Shown: positions 8,542 to 17,045 of the stretch, in pieces
Layout of the letters: every line of letters starts with the position of its first letter
How positions within the stretch are numbered: position 1 is the stretch's first letter
Assembly (NCBI RefSeq): GCF_001648475.1
Contig: NZ_LXSQ01000006.1
Span: 1-64,000, forward strand
Reading direction: 5' to 3'
Length of the DNA: 64,000 nucleotides
From: Eikenella halliae
Lineage (GTDB): Bacteria; Pseudomonadota; Gammaproteobacteria; Burkholderiales; Neisseriaceae
Notes under the pieces: model-generated
Databases searched by the model: none
What the model saw: the letters and a program-made list of their open reading frames with translations, nothing else
Told to the model about the DNA's origin: nothing
Made by a program: the position numbers and the translations under genes

Positions 8542-8967
8542 TTACATCAGCCAGCCTGTTGGGGTAACAGATCGGTTTTCACGCAGACGTAGGAAGCCAG
8601 CGATAACACGGAACACATACCAAGCCCCCACTAAAGGCAAAATTAGGAAGCCGACAAGCACAAATAGCAAAACGTAGCCAATAGCACTGCCAATGACCGT
8701 TATCCAAAAAGTCTTCAACAAAAATTGAATGTGATCGAAATAAATCGTACCGCGCAGCTCATTGCGTTTAGCGTAAGCCATAATGACACCGCCCAAAGTG
8801 GGCACAATGCCAAAGCCGAACATACCCAATGCATACAATGCGTAGATAACGTAAAGATAGGACACATTGCGCTCTTCTCGCGACATATTTGCCAAATCGG
8901 GTACAGCGAGCTCCGCAATGGGATCAAACGGCTTGCCGCCACGTTCCGACTGTTTATTATCCATCAT
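8542..8967 (-). CDS. Small membrane protein, DUF4870-like
   Basis: The 141-residue protein has a hydrophilic N-terminus of about 35 residues and three to four hydrophobic segments (YVIYALYALGMFGFG; FWITVIGSAIGYVLLFVLVG; LPLVGAWYVFRVIAG). The motif DHIQFLLKTFWI after the first helix pair resembles the DUF4870/YlaC-like small membrane proteins of unknown function. It lies 45 nt downstream of kdsA on the same strand; a small gene in this position is also seen in Neisseria. The start may be either of two adjacent ATG codons. Confidence 0.6.
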   Translation of the reverse strand: MMDNKQSERGGKPFDPIAELAVPDLANMSREERNVSYLYVIYALYALGMFGFGIVPTLGGVIMAYAKRNELRGTIYFDHIQFLLKTFWITVIGSAIGYVLLFVLVGFLILPLVGAWYVFRVIAGFLRLRENRSVTPTGWLM

Positions 8968-9012
8968 TCATTCCTTAATATTTTGATTATATTGTGTATT
9001 TATTTATACGGG

Positions 9013-9864
9013 TTAATGCGTATCCAGCTCGGCAAAACCTTTCACCAGATTGTCGATCTGCTTGAGCTGGCTCAAGAAAGGCTCGAGCTGGCTTAAGCGC
9101 AGGGCGCAGGGGCCGTCGCACTTGGCCTGCTCGGGATCGGGGTGGGCTTCCAAAAACAGCCCGGCCAGCCCCACCGCCATACCAGCGCGCGCCAAGGTAA
9201 CAATCTGCTCGCGCCGCCCGCCGGCCGAATCGCTGCGTGCGCCGGGCTGCTGCAGGCTGTGGGTTACGTCGAAAAACACCGGCACGTTCATCTGCTTCAT
9301 GGTGTCGAAGCCGAGCATGTCCACCACCAAGTTGTTGTAGCCAAAGGCAGAGCCGCGCTCGCACAAGATGATTTTATCGTTGCCCGCTTCCAGGCACTTA
9401 TTGATGATGTGACGCATTTCGTGCGGGGCGAGGAATTGCGCCTTTTTCACGTTGATAATCGCGCCGGTACGCGCCATGGCGTGCACCAAATCGGTTTGGC
9501 GGCTCAAAAAGGCCGGCAGCTGTAAAATATCGGCCACCTCCGCCGCCGGTGCGGCTTGGTAGGGCTCGTGGATATCGGTAATCACCGGTACGTTGTAGGC
9601 TGATTTAATATCCGCGAGCCATTGCAAACCCTTTTCCAAACCCGGTCCGCGGAAAGAATGCAAGCTGGAGCGGTTGGCCTTGTCGAAGCTGGCTTTGAAC
9701 ACATAGGGAATATCCAGCTTGCGGCAGATTTCCACATAAGTTTCGGCAATTTCCATGGCCAAATCGCGGCTTTCCAGCACATTCATGCCGCCGAACAAAA
9801 CGAAGGGGCGGTGGTTAGCAATGGTGAAGGCGTGAAGCGGGATTTGCGAAAGAGCGGTTTGCAT
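9013..9864 (-). CDS. kdsA: 2-dehydro-3-deoxyphosphooctonate aldolase (KDO-8-P synthase)
   Basis: The 283-residue cytoplasmic enzyme condenses phosphoenolpyruvate with arabinose 5-phosphate to KDO-8-phosphate, an early step in making the lipopolysaccharide inner core. Family signatures are VLFGGMNVLESRD, YVFKASFDKANRSS, VITDIHEPYQA, DILQLPAFLSRQTDL, NVKKAQFLAP, CERGSAFGYNNLVVDM and VFFDVTHSLQQPG. The ATG giving MQTALSQIPL fits the usual length; upstream sequence in the same frame crosses a repeat array and is not part of the protein. Confidence 0.95.
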   Translation of the reverse strand: MQTALSQIPLHAFTIANHRPFVLFGGMNVLESRDLAMEIAETYVEICRKLDIPYVFKASFDKANRSSLHSFRGPGLEKGLQWLADIKSAYNVPVITDIHEPYQAAPAAEVADILQLPAFLSRQTDLVHAMARTGAIINVKKAQFLAPHEMRHIINKCLEAGNDKIILCERGSAFGYNNLVVDMLGFDTMKQMNVPVFFDVTHSLQQPGARSDSAGGRREQIVTLARAGMAVGLAGLFLEAHPDPEQAKCDGPCALRLSQLEPFLSQLKQIDNLVKGFAELDTH

Positions 9865-9935
9865 GGCGTGTGTCCGTTGTTTGGTTGAATGAAAGATGAC
9901 GCGATTATAGCGGAAAAGGGCGGAATGAAACGGAA

Positions 9936-10103
9936 GGCTACCTGAAAACGAGGTTGCCGAAGGCAGACGAGTTTCTGCGAAGCTAAAACGAGTTTGCTGA
10001 AAGCAGACGAGTTTCTGCGAAGCGGACCGAGGTTGCCGAAGGCAGCCGAGCTTCCGTGAAGCTAAAACAAGGGTCAAGCAGTCTATCTATTTTCAGGTAG
10101 CCT
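9936..10103. repeat. Three tandem ~40-bp repeats enclosed by inverted DUS
   Basis: Three imperfect units begin at 9949, 9989 and 10028, each following the pattern cGAGgTTGCcGAAgGCAGaCGAGtTTCtGcGAAGC. They lie between an AAGGCTACCTGAAAA copy at 9935 and a TTTTCAGGTAGCCTTTTTT copy at 10089. The array sits between the divergently transcribed kdsA and purK, so it could influence either promoter. Confidence 0.75.
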
Positions 10104-10319
10104 TTTTTGGGAAAGGCAGGCAAACCAATGAATTGCCTGCTGCGTAGTCTGCCTGCACTAGGCTTGGTGTCGAGATTTGAGTACAATGCGCCACATTAAG
10201 GTAATGCGTTTGCTGCAAGCAAACACACCGCCAGCCGCCGCCGGAACCGCAAGCAAACAGAGGCTGGCGTTTGCTTCAGCCCGGCCGACAGCGCGCCCTC
10301 GGGGTGCAGAAAGTGGAAC

Positions 10320-11483
10320 ATGACCAAAGCAAAAACAACGCCGATTTTACCGCCCGCCATGCTGGGCATTTTGGGCGGAGGCCAGTTGGGCCGGATGTTT
10401 ACCGTGGCCGCCAAACAAATGGGCTACGGCGTAACCGTGCTCGATCCCGACCCCAATTCCCCCGCCGCCGCCCTGGCCGACAAACACATCTGCGCCCCGT
10501 ATGACGACCTCGGCGCGCTGGCCGACCTGTCCACTTGCGCCGCCGTTACCACCGAATTTGAAAACGTCAATGCCCAAGCCATGCGCGCCCTGGCATTGGA
10601 AACCCGCGTGTGCCCCAGCGGCGACAGCGTGGAAATTGCCCAAAACCGCATTCAGGAAAAAGCCTGGATAGCCAAGGCCGGCCTCCAAACTGCGCCTTAT
10701 CTGCCCGTTACCCAAGACGCCGACCTCACCGACGAAGCTGTCGAGCCGCTGCTGCCCGGCATCGTCAAAACCGCCATGCTCGGCTACGACGGCAAAGGCC
10801 AAGTGCGCGTGTCCAGCCCGGAAGAAGCCCGCGCCGCCTTCAAACAACTCGGCGGCGTGCCCTGCGTGCTGGAAAAAATGCTCAACCTGCATTCCGAAAT
10901 TTCCGTAATCGTGTGCCGGCTCAACAGCCAGCAGGTGAAATGCTTCCCGCCCGCCGAAAACCGCCACGAAGACGGCATCCTTGCTTATTCCATCGTGCCC
11001 GCCCGCCTGCCCGACGAAGTTCAGAAGCAGGCGCAGGAAATGGCCTGCCAGCTGGCCGAAACCATGAATTATGTCGGTGTGCTGGCCGTGGAAATGTTTG
11101 TTATCGGCAACGACCACAAACTGATTGTGAACGAAATCGCCCCGCGCCCGCACAATTCCGGCCACTACACCCTGGATGCCTGCGCCAGCAACCAATTCGA
11201 GCAACAAGTGCGCCTCATGTGCGGCCTGCCGCCTGCCGACACCCGTCTGCTCTCCTGCTGCAGCATGGCCAACCTCTTGGGCGACATTTGGCTGCCCGAA
11301 GGCAAAGTAAACTGGCTGCCGCTCCTGCAACGCCCCGACGTACGGCTGCATCTCTACGGCAAAAAAGACGCCCGCCCGAAGCGCAAGATGGGGCACTTCA
11401 CCGTGCTTTCTTCCCAGTCTGCCGACATCGCGTTTATGCTTGCGCACAAACTGCAGCGGCAGCTGCAGCGCAAAGGAAATTAG
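10320..11483 (+). CDS. purK: 5-(carboxyamino)imidazole ribonucleotide synthase
   Basis: The 387-residue ATP-grasp enzyme carries out the ATP- and bicarbonate-dependent carboxylation of AIR to N5-CAIR in purine synthesis. The N-terminal Rossmann part has LGILGGGQLGRM and TTEFENVNA. The ATP-grasp domain includes IVKTAMLGYDGKGQ and CVLEKMLNLHSEISVI. NEIAPRPHNSGHYT near the active site is diagnostic. The gene ends just before a GC-rich repeat and a DUS copy with poly-T that may terminate transcription. Confidence 0.95.
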   Translation: MTKAKTTPILPPAMLGILGGGQLGRMFTVAAKQMGYGVTVLDPDPNSPAAALADKHICAPYDDLGALADLSTCAAVTTEFENVNAQAMRALALETRVCPSGDSVEIAQNRIQEKAWIAKAGLQTAPYLPVTQDADLTDEAVEPLLPGIVKTAMLGYDGKGQVRVSSPEEARAAFKQLGGVPCVLEKMLNLHSEISVIVCRLNSQQVKCFPPAENRHEDGILAYSIVPARLPDEVQKQAQEMACQLAETMNYVGVLAVEMFVIGNDHKLIVNEIAPRPHNSGHYTLDACASNQFEQQVRLMCGLPPADTRLLSCCSMANLLGDIWLPEGKVNWLPLLQRPDVRLHLYGKKDARPKRKMGHFTVLSSQSADIAFMLAHKLQRQLQRKGN

Positions 11484-11498
11484 CACATGCCAACCTAA

Positions 11499-11541
11499 CA
11501 GGGCCGCCGGAAACGGCGGCCTTGTTTTTCAGGTAGCCTAA
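11499..11541 (+). terminator. Terminator after purK
   Basis: GGGCCGCCG and CGGCGGCCT flank a short AAA loop and are followed by TTGTTTTT, forming a strong GC stem with U-run. A DUS copy (TTTTTCAGGTAGCCT) overlaps the run. Confidence 0.75.
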
Positions 11542-11626
11542 GATTCTCCGGCAAGGCGGGCAATGCCGTATCATATTGGTTCAGAGCGGCTATAATCACC
11601 CAGTTACCAACCGGAAAGGAGAAATC

Positions 11627-12523
11627 ATGCGCGTACCTGACCATCCCCTTCTCGCCCCCTACAAAGCGGCCATTCTCGCTGCCGAGAAACCCACTGCCGA
11701 AATCATCCTCGAGCCCTGCAGCAATCTGACCTTGAGCCAGAGCAAAATCGGCGGGCTGCCCTATCTGCCACCTGATGCCGAATACCCGCGCAACCCCTAC
11801 CGCCAGCCGCTGACCCTGCTTGCACAAATCAACTTCGCCGAAATGCCGCCGCTGCCGGATTTTCCAACAAGCGGCATCCTGCAATGGTTTATCAACCTGC
11901 ATGGCTTCTTCAATTGTTGGGGCTTAGATTCCAAAAATCCTCTCAACCAAGACGGTTTTCGTGTGCTGTATTATCCCGAAGTGCTGCAGGATGACGCGCT
12001 GGTGCAGGACTTCTCCTTTTTGGAAAACGTTCCGCCCGTGCCGCCGCCCAAGCGCAGCCTGTGGCGGCGCATTAAAGACTGGGGCATGGAGGGCGAAAAC
12101 CATCCCCCGTTCGTTCATCCCTGTGCCATCCGTTTCCAATCCGGCAGCCAGTTTCCTTCGTTTCAAGACTGCACCCTGCACCTGCGCGGCGAAGGCGTGC
12201 CCGACATCACTTACGATAATTACGAACACGACGACGAAGCCGTCTGCGATGCCTATACCGAATTCGTATTTGCCGAAAGCGCCGCAGACAAACACGGCTA
12301 CTACAACGGCGGCCACCGTATCGGCGGCTATCCCGAGTTTACGCAGGAAGACCCGCGCGCCCCGGTGCCCGCATTCCGCGAATACGTGCAGCTGATGCAG
12401 CTCGACAGCGACGACAAACACACCATGTGGGGCGATGCCGGTGTCGGCCACCTGTTCATCCATCCCGATGACCTGCGCCGCCGCGATTTTTCCCGCGTGA
12501 TGTACAGCTGGGACTGTTGTTGA
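11627..12523 (+). CDS. DUF1963 (YwqG-like) protein
   Basis: The 298-residue cytoplasmic protein resembles the DUF1963/YwqG family, whose biochemical role is not established. Visible signatures are SKIGGLPYLPPDAEYP near residue 45, LTLLAQINFAEMPPLPDFP, ILQWFINLH, and the C-terminal QLDSDDKHTMWGDAGVGHLFIHPDDLRRRDFS. The ATG at 11627 has AAAGGAG 6 nt upstream; the longer open frame to 11576 is not supported by a ribosome site. It appears monocistronic. Confidence 0.75.
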   Translation: MRVPDHPLLAPYKAAILAAEKPTAEIILEPCSNLTLSQSKIGGLPYLPPDAEYPRNPYRQPLTLLAQINFAEMPPLPDFPTSGILQWFINLHGFFNCWGLDSKNPLNQDGFRVLYYPEVLQDDALVQDFSFLENVPPVPPPKRSLWRRIKDWGMEGENHPPFVHPCAIRFQSGSQFPSFQDCTLHLRGEGVPDITYDNYEHDDEAVCDAYTEFVFAESAADKHGYYNGGHRIGGYPEFTQEDPRAPVPAFREYVQLMQLDSDDKHTMWGDAGVGHLFIHPDDLRRRDFSRVMYSWDCC

Positions 12524-12684
12524 GCGGCCGCGACCCCGCAACTGCGGGCGCCCGGTGCCCCTGCACGCATTTGCCGCCATGTATAGCGGATTAAAATAAA
12601 AATGCTGCAAAGCGGCAGGCCGCAGGGCGTACAGTCCGTACCAGGCAGGCCGGCACGGCAGCATGGCGATTTTAGACCGCTATA

Positions 12685-12715
12685 AAAGGCTACCTGAAAT
12701 TTTCAGGTAGCCTTT
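12685..12715. terminator. Bidirectional DUS hairpin terminator
   Basis: AAAGGCTACCTGAAA is immediately followed by TTTTCAGGTAGCCTTT, giving a 15-bp stem with almost no loop. The outer A and T runs allow function for both converging genes. Confidence 0.75.
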
Positions 12716-12824
12716 GTCTTTTCCAAATTCAGGCATGGCTTTGCTTTGCCGCGTTGGCAGCAGCTCGCCGCCTTGCCTTGATTTTTGTTAATCCCGGTGT
12801 TGCCATACTTGCCTGCTGCAACGT

Positions 12825-12856
12825 AAAAGGCTACCTGGAATCTTCAGGTAGCCTTT
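12825..12856. terminator. Second DUS hairpin terminator
   Basis: AAAAGGCTACCTGGAA and CTTCAGGTAGCCTTTA form a stem with one variant base. It lies close to the stop codon of the minus-strand dehydrogenase. Confidence 0.7.
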
Positions 12857-12872
12857 ATCTTGCCCAATCCGT

Positions 12873-13811
12873 TTACAACACGTTTTGCGGCCTGCCTTCG
12901 GCGAAGGCGGTGATGTTGGCTTCAAGGATTTCGGTCATATTGAGCAGGGCTTCCTGGCTGGCCCAGGCGATGTGCGGGGTGACGATGAGGTTGGGCAACG
13001 GGGCGAGCAGTGGATTGCCTTGGCGCGGCGGCTCTTGGCTGAGCACGTCGAAACCGGCACCGCCGAGCCGGCCTTGTTGCAGGGCGTCGAATACGGCTTG
13101 TTCGTCGGCGAGGCCGCCGCGGCCGGTATTGATAAGGATGGCGGTCGGTTTCATCAGACGCAGCTCGGCCTCGCCGATCATGTGGCGGGTGTGCTCGTTG
13201 AGCGGGCAGTGCAGGGAAACGGCATCGGCCTGCTGCAGGGCTACCTGAAACGGGGTGTAGCCTTCGCGCACGGCGGCGGCGTGTTTGTGTTCGCCCCAGA
13301 TGACTTTCATGCCGAAGGCCTGGGCGTAGCCGGCGAGGGTGCGGCCGATGTTGCCGCGGCCGAAGATAGCGAGGGTTTTGCCGCCGAGGTCGTGCATGGG
13401 GGCGTTGAAATGGACGAATTGGGGGGATTGCTGCCAGGCGCCGGCGGCGATGTCGCGCATGCTGGCGGGCAGGCGGCGGATGAGGGCGAGCAGCATCATG
13501 AAGGCGTGCTGGGCCACGCTTTCGCTGCTGTAGTTGCGCACATTGCACACGGTAATGCCGGCAGCTTTGGCGGCGGCCAGGTCGATGTGGTCGTAGCCGG
13601 TGGCGGCCACGGCGATGAGTTTGAGCTGGGGGTTGGCGGCGAGGTGTTCGGCACGGATGGCAACTTTGTTGGTGATGGCGATTTGCGCGCCGGCGAGGTG
13701 GGCGTTGGTTTGCTCGGGCACGGTGGCGGAAAATTCTTGCAGGGTGTGGGGGAAGTGGAAAGAGAGCGGGCGGGCGGGAAGGGTGTCGCGGTCGAGAAAG
13801 ACGATGTGCAT
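12873..13811 (-). CDS. D-2-hydroxyacid dehydrogenase (hydroxypyruvate/glycerate dehydrogenase-like)
   Basis: The 312-residue NAD(P)-dependent oxidoreductase has the Rossmann motif IFGRGNIGRTLAGYAQAFGM at about residues 148-168. The catalytic residues expected in the family are present: Arg in INTGRGGLADEQ, Glu in the GGAGFDVLSQEPP region, and His in TPHIAWASQEA. It fits HprA-like glycerate or hydroxypyruvate reductases, but substrate cannot be fixed from sequence alone. It is divergent from the cardiolipin synthase gene. An in-frame DUS lies near residue 190. Confidence 0.8.
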   Translation of the reverse strand: MHIVFLDRDTLPARPLSFHFPHTLQEFSATVPEQTNAHLAGAQIAITNKVAIRAEHLAANPQLKLIAVAATGYDHIDLAAAKAAGITVCNVRNYSSESVAQHAFMMLLALIRRLPASMRDIAAGAWQQSPQFVHFNAPMHDLGGKTLAIFGRGNIGRTLAGYAQAFGMKVIWGEHKHAAAVREGYTPFQVALQQADAVSLHCPLNEHTRHMIGEAELRLMKPTAILINTGRGGLADEQAVFDALQQGRLGGAGFDVLSQEPPRQGNPLLAPLPNLIVTPHIAWASQEALLNMTEILEANITAFAEGRPQNVL

Positions 13812-13885
13812 GGGCGGCTCCTTGGAACAGGGGTGGAAGACGATATGGCCTGCAGCGAGTATAGCGCGAAACCGGGGCGGGCGGG

Positions 13886-13929
13886 AAGGCTACCTGAAAA
13901 TCTGCACGGCCTGTTTTCAGGTAGCCCTT
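13886..13929. repeat. Inverted DUS pair in a divergent promoter region
   Basis: AAGGCTACCTGAAAA and TTTTCAGGTAGCCCTT form a stem with a 13-nt loop. Unlike most pairs here, it lies upstream of both flanking genes, so it is not an obvious terminator for either. A further single copy lies at 14024-14036. Confidence 0.65.
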
Positions 13930-14085
13930 ATCGGCTTTCGGCGGCCTGTGCGGATGGCATTGAAATGGCAATTTACCTTGGCCGCAACGCGGCCGCGCAC
14001 GGTTCCATTTTGTGGCGGCTATGTTTTCAGGTAGCCTTCACAGCGGCTATACTGCCGCTTTTCCCGATTTTCAGTTTCAAAACAT

Positions 14086-15555
14086 ATGAGTTGGTCAAAC
14101 GTTTTTCTAAGCGCACACTTTCTGCTCACGCTGGGCATTGCCCTGCGGGTGATTTACGCCCGCCGTTCGAGCAGTGCGGCGCTGGCCTGGCTCACGCTCC
14201 TGTTTGCCTTCCCGTTTGTGGGCGTGGCGGCCTATCTGCTGATCGGCGAGCCGAAGCTGGGGCGTTTGCGTGCGGCGCGCCGGGCGGAGCTGCAGGCCTT
14301 CCACGATGAATTTGCCGACCGTTTCCTGCCGCCCGAAGCCGCGCCGGTGGCGGATATCCGGTTCAGCCAGTTGGCGCGTTTCGTGCAGGATAGGGCGGGC
14401 TACGCGCCCACCGGCGATAACGGCGTGCGCCTGCTGGCCGATACGGACGAGATTTTGCAGGCTTTTGTGGACGACATCGATGCGGCGCAGCATTGCTGCC
14501 TGCTGGAGTTTTATATCGTGGAAGGCAGCGGCCGGGTGGAGGCGGTGCTGGATGCGCTGATGCGCGCGGCGGATCGCGGCGTGCGCTGCCAGCTCCTGGC
14601 CGACTCGCTGGGCAGCCAGGGCTTTTGGCTTTCAGACTGGCCGGAGCGGCTGCGCGAAGCCGGGGTGGAGGTTACCCCCGCCCTGCCCTTCGGGCTGATC
14701 AGCTCGCTGTGGGTGCGCGCCGATTTGCGCAACCACCGCAAAATCTTGGTGGCAGACTACCGCATTGCCTATACCGGCAGCTACAACTTGGTCGACCCCA
14801 AGCTCTTCAAGCAAGGCGCGGGCGTGGGCGAATGGGTGGACGCGGTGCTGCGCTGCGAAGGCGTGGCGGCGCAGGAATTGGCGGCGGTGTTCTATGGCGA
14901 TTGGGCGGTGGAAAACGCGCACAACCTCAATGCCACCCTGGAATACCTCAGCGGCTACCTCAGCGGCTACCTCAGCAGCACGCCCGAACGCTTCGCCGGC
15001 AGCGGCACTGAAATCGTGCAAGTGCTGCCCTCGCACCCGGGCGGCGATACTTCGCTGGTGTACGATGTGCTGGCAAACGCGCTGAACGTGGCGCAGGAAT
15101 CCGTAATCATCAGCACGCCCTATTTCGTGCCGGACGAAGCCTTGCTCAACACGCTCACCATGACCGCCCAGCGCGGCGTGGAAGTGACCCTGATTCTGCC
15201 CCGGCGCAACGATTCGCGCCTGGTACGCTACGCCAGCAGCGCCTACTATCAGCCGCTTTTGGATGCGGGCGTGAGGCTGAAAACCTATGGCGGCGGCCTG
15301 CTACACACCAAGGCGGTGGTGGTGGACAACCGCTTTGCCCTGTTCGGCACGGTAAACATGGATATGCGCAGTTTCTACCTCAATCTCGAAGTGAGCCTTG
15401 CCCTTTATTCGCCCGACACCGTGGCTGCCGTGGCCGCGCTGTTGCAAGGCTACCTGAAAGACTGCGAAGAAGTGGAGCTGAAAAAATGGCAGCAGCGCCC
15501 GCGCATCCGCCGCTTTGTCGAACGCTGCGTGCGGCTGGCCAGCCCGTTGCTGTAG
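14086..15555 (+). CDS. cls: Cardiolipin synthase
   Basis: The 489-residue inner-membrane phospholipase D-type enzyme makes cardiolipin by phosphatidyl transfer. Two N-terminal hydrophobic segments (residues about 5-22 and 30-50) are followed by two HKD active-site motifs: NHRKILVAD with His217, Lys219 and Asp224, and HTKAVVVD with His407, Lys409 and Asp414. Length and layout match ClsA. An oddity is a direct repeat around residues 288-298, where GYLS occurs twice in tandem, encoded by GGCTACCTCAGC repeats that resemble the DUS. A genuine in-frame DUS encodes GYLK near residue 454. Confidence 0.9.
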   Translation: MSWSNVFLSAHFLLTLGIALRVIYARRSSSAALAWLTLLFAFPFVGVAAYLLIGEPKLGRLRAARRAELQAFHDEFADRFLPPEAAPVADIRFSQLARFVQDRAGYAPTGDNGVRLLADTDEILQAFVDDIDAAQHCCLLEFYIVEGSGRVEAVLDALMRAADRGVRCQLLADSLGSQGFWLSDWPERLREAGVEVTPALPFGLISSLWVRADLRNHRKILVADYRIAYTGSYNLVDPKLFKQGAGVGEWVDAVLRCEGVAAQELAAVFYGDWAVENAHNLNATLEYLSGYLSGYLSSTPERFAGSGTEIVQVLPSHPGGDTSLVYDVLANALNVAQESVIISTPYFVPDEALLNTLTMTAQRGVEVTLILPRRNDSRLVRYASSAYYQPLLDAGVRLKTYGGGLLHTKAVVVDNRFALFGTVNMDMRSFYLNLEVSLALYSPDTVAAVAALLQGYLKDCEEVELKKWQQRPRIRRFVERCVRLASPLL

Positions 15556-15685
15556 GAGGGCCAAACCATTGCCTTTGGCCATGACAAATTGGCATCTTTA
15601 CCAAAACCGAAGGCTACCTGAAAACGATTTTGTATCGCCGCACTTGGGGCGGAAAATTGTTTATGTTAAGATAAGCACATTCTTT

Positions 15686-15765
15686 TATAGTGCATGAATG
15701 GAAACCAAGACAAAACGCCGCATCGCAGATAGTGCCAAGCAGTGTCGGCAAAGCGGTTAAGGCAG
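15686..15765. repeat. Degenerate Correia-like element
   Basis: Starting TATAGTGCATGAA, the sequence aligns over about 70 nt with the better preserved element at 22,404 (ACCAAGACAAAACGCCGC against ATCAGGACAAGGCGACGA, then CGGCAAAGCGG against CGGCAAGGCGA). Only one end is recognisable. It lies directly upstream of the lipoprotein gene. Confidence 0.5.
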
Positions 15766-15785
15766 TACTTTTTTTGTTCATCTGC

Positions 15786-15791
15786 TATAAT
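15786..15791 (+). promoter_or_regulatory. Candidate -10 element of the lipoprotein gene
   Basis: A consensus TATAAT with upstream TGC (extended -10) lies 38 nt before the start codon. No good -35 is visible, which fits an extended -10 promoter. Confidence 0.5.
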
Positions 15792-15828
15792 AGACCTTTC
15801 CCTTCAACTTTATACAAAGGATCCAACC

Positions 15829-16278
15829 ATGAAGAAAACATCCGTATTTGCCGCTTTGATTGCAGCTTTCGCTTTGACCGCCTGCGGCGACAACTCAGCT
15901 CCGACTGCTGCCTCTGCCGCTTCCGCAGCTTCCGCTCCGGCTGCTTCTACACCCGCTGCCAGCGACGCTGCTTCTACCCCGGCTGCTTCCGCACCTGCTG
16001 CCTCTGCATCTAATGCTTCTGCCGCCGCCTCTGCCGGCGAACACTGGTGCCAGCCTTGGGAAAACAAAATTGAAGAATACTTGGCCAGCATCAAAGACGA
16101 GCAACGTCGCAAAGAATTTGCCGACATCTACGCTCCTCTGCGCCAGAACATGAAAAACATCCAGGAAAACATGATGAAAACCACTCCCGAACAGCGTAAG
16201 CAGGAGTGTGATGCTCTGATGAGCCAGCTGGAAAAAGACATCGCTGAAGATATCGAAGACGCTAAATCAGGCGAATAA
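15829..16278 (+). CDS. Lipoprotein with Ala/Ser/Pro-rich linker
   Basis: The 149-residue protein has a lipoprotein signal: a basic start MKKTS, a hydrophobic stretch, and lipobox LTAC with Cys19 as the lipidation site. Residues about 25-68 are a low-complexity linker of Ala, Ser, Pro and Thr. A charged C-terminal domain of about 80 residues follows, with WCQPWENKIEEYL and a later Cys in KQECDALM that may pair with Cys74. The ATG chosen follows AAAGGATCC; the longer open frame upstream enters the Correia-like remnant. Function is unknown. The linker probably spans from the membrane anchor to a periplasmic or surface domain. Confidence 0.7.
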   Translation: MKKTSVFAALIAAFALTACGDNSAPTAASAASAASAPAASTPAASDAASTPAASAPAASASNASAAASAGEHWCQPWENKIEEYLASIKDEQRRKEFADIYAPLRQNMKNIQENMMKTTPEQRKQECDALMSQLEKDIAEDIEDAKSGE

Positions 16279-16301
16279 ACCCGATTGCAGCCGTATTGAA
16301 G

Positions 16302-16331
16302 ACACCGCCGGAAAGCCCAGCGGTGTTTTTA
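16302..16331 (+). terminator. Terminator of the lipoprotein gene
   Basis: ACACCGC and GCGGTGT form a 7-bp stem with an 11-nt loop, followed by TTTTATTT. Confidence 0.75.
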
Positions 16332-16353
16332 TTTGCCAGATTGATAGGCAAGA

Positions 16354-16392
16354 TTTCAGGTAGCCTTGGTTTGGTTTAAAGGCTACCTGAAA
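16354..16392. repeat. Inverted DUS pair
   Basis: TTTCAGGTAGCCTT and AAAGGCTACCTGAAA form a stem with a loop of about 11 nt. The rest of the 16,279-16,657 gap holds a terminator and a further DUS at 16632; no supported gene was found in it. Confidence 0.65.
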
Positions 16393-16657
16393 CTCATCGC
16401 ACCATTGGAATAGTAATCCCTTCATACCAAGCGCTAGGCTGCAGGCAATACCAAACACAGCCAGGCAAGACAAAGCAGCAGGAAGGGATACATTCAAGAT
16501 ATCGGATTCAAAACCCGGGCTAACACTGATGCACAACAACAAAATCAGGGCGCATAGTGTGTGGTGCGGAACGCACGCAATTCAATCTGACAATATGGTT
16601 TGCAGCTCTCCACCTACACCCTGCCCCGCCAAAGGCTACCTGAAAACCGTGTGCAGG

Positions 16658-16942
16658 CTAATGTTGCTTCACAGGCAATTTGATATGAGGCTTGGCGGGT
16701 TTGGCTGGCGCTTCCGGAGCGGGAGCGGGGGCGGCTTTGAGGCCGAGTTCGATTTGTTGCTCTTCGCTGAGCAGGTTGCTCCAGTCGCCGTTTTTATACC
16801 ATTCGGGGCCGTCGGTTTCGATGGGGTGCTGGATGCGCTCGCAGCCGTTGCCGCATTGCAGGTCTTCGGCGCGGCAGTATTTGTCGCAGCCCCAGCAGAT
16901 GCGTTCGGGGTGTTTGGGGAAAATGGGAAATTTTTTGGCCAT
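16658..16942 (-). CDS. DUF3079 family protein
   Basis: The 94-residue protein matches the DUF3079 family: MAKKFPIFPKHPERICWGCD at the start, then KYCRAEDLQCGNGCERIQHP. Five Cys residues cluster in residues 17-34, suggesting metal binding, although this is inferred. The family usually ends near residue 65; here an Ala/Pro/Lys-rich tail of about 25 residues is added. It lies downstream of spoT on the same strand. The open frame continues far upstream, but that part is a shadow of spoT. Confidence 0.75.
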   Translation of the reverse strand: MAKKFPIFPKHPERICWGCDKYCRAEDLQCGNGCERIQHPIETDGPEWYKNGDWSNLLSEEQQIELGLKAAPAPAPEAPAKPAKPHIKLPVKQH

Positions 16943-17045
16943 GATGTGTGTCCTTATTAGCGTGGTTTGAAACATGGCGGCGTGGGCTGGAAGCGGAATG
17001 CCTGCAGCTGCGGCGTTGCTCACTGCTACAGCAAACATTCCGTTT

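Larger units (their letters stand above)
12524..12872. other. Convergent intergenic region with two DUS hairpins
   Basis: About 350 nt lie between the stops of two converging genes. The region holds two near-perfect DUS stem-loops that can terminate in both directions, and otherwise no coding sequence that can be supported. Confidence 0.65.

Noticed and set aside
10347..11486. Open frame of 379 codons antisense to purK
   Set aside because: Shadow frame of purK; the protein is His/Gly/Val-rich with no motif.
16267..16542. 91-codon minus-strand frame between the lipoprotein and DUF3079 genes
   Set aside because: It translates two DUS copies and the lipoprotein terminator, has no ribosome site and no family resemblance.
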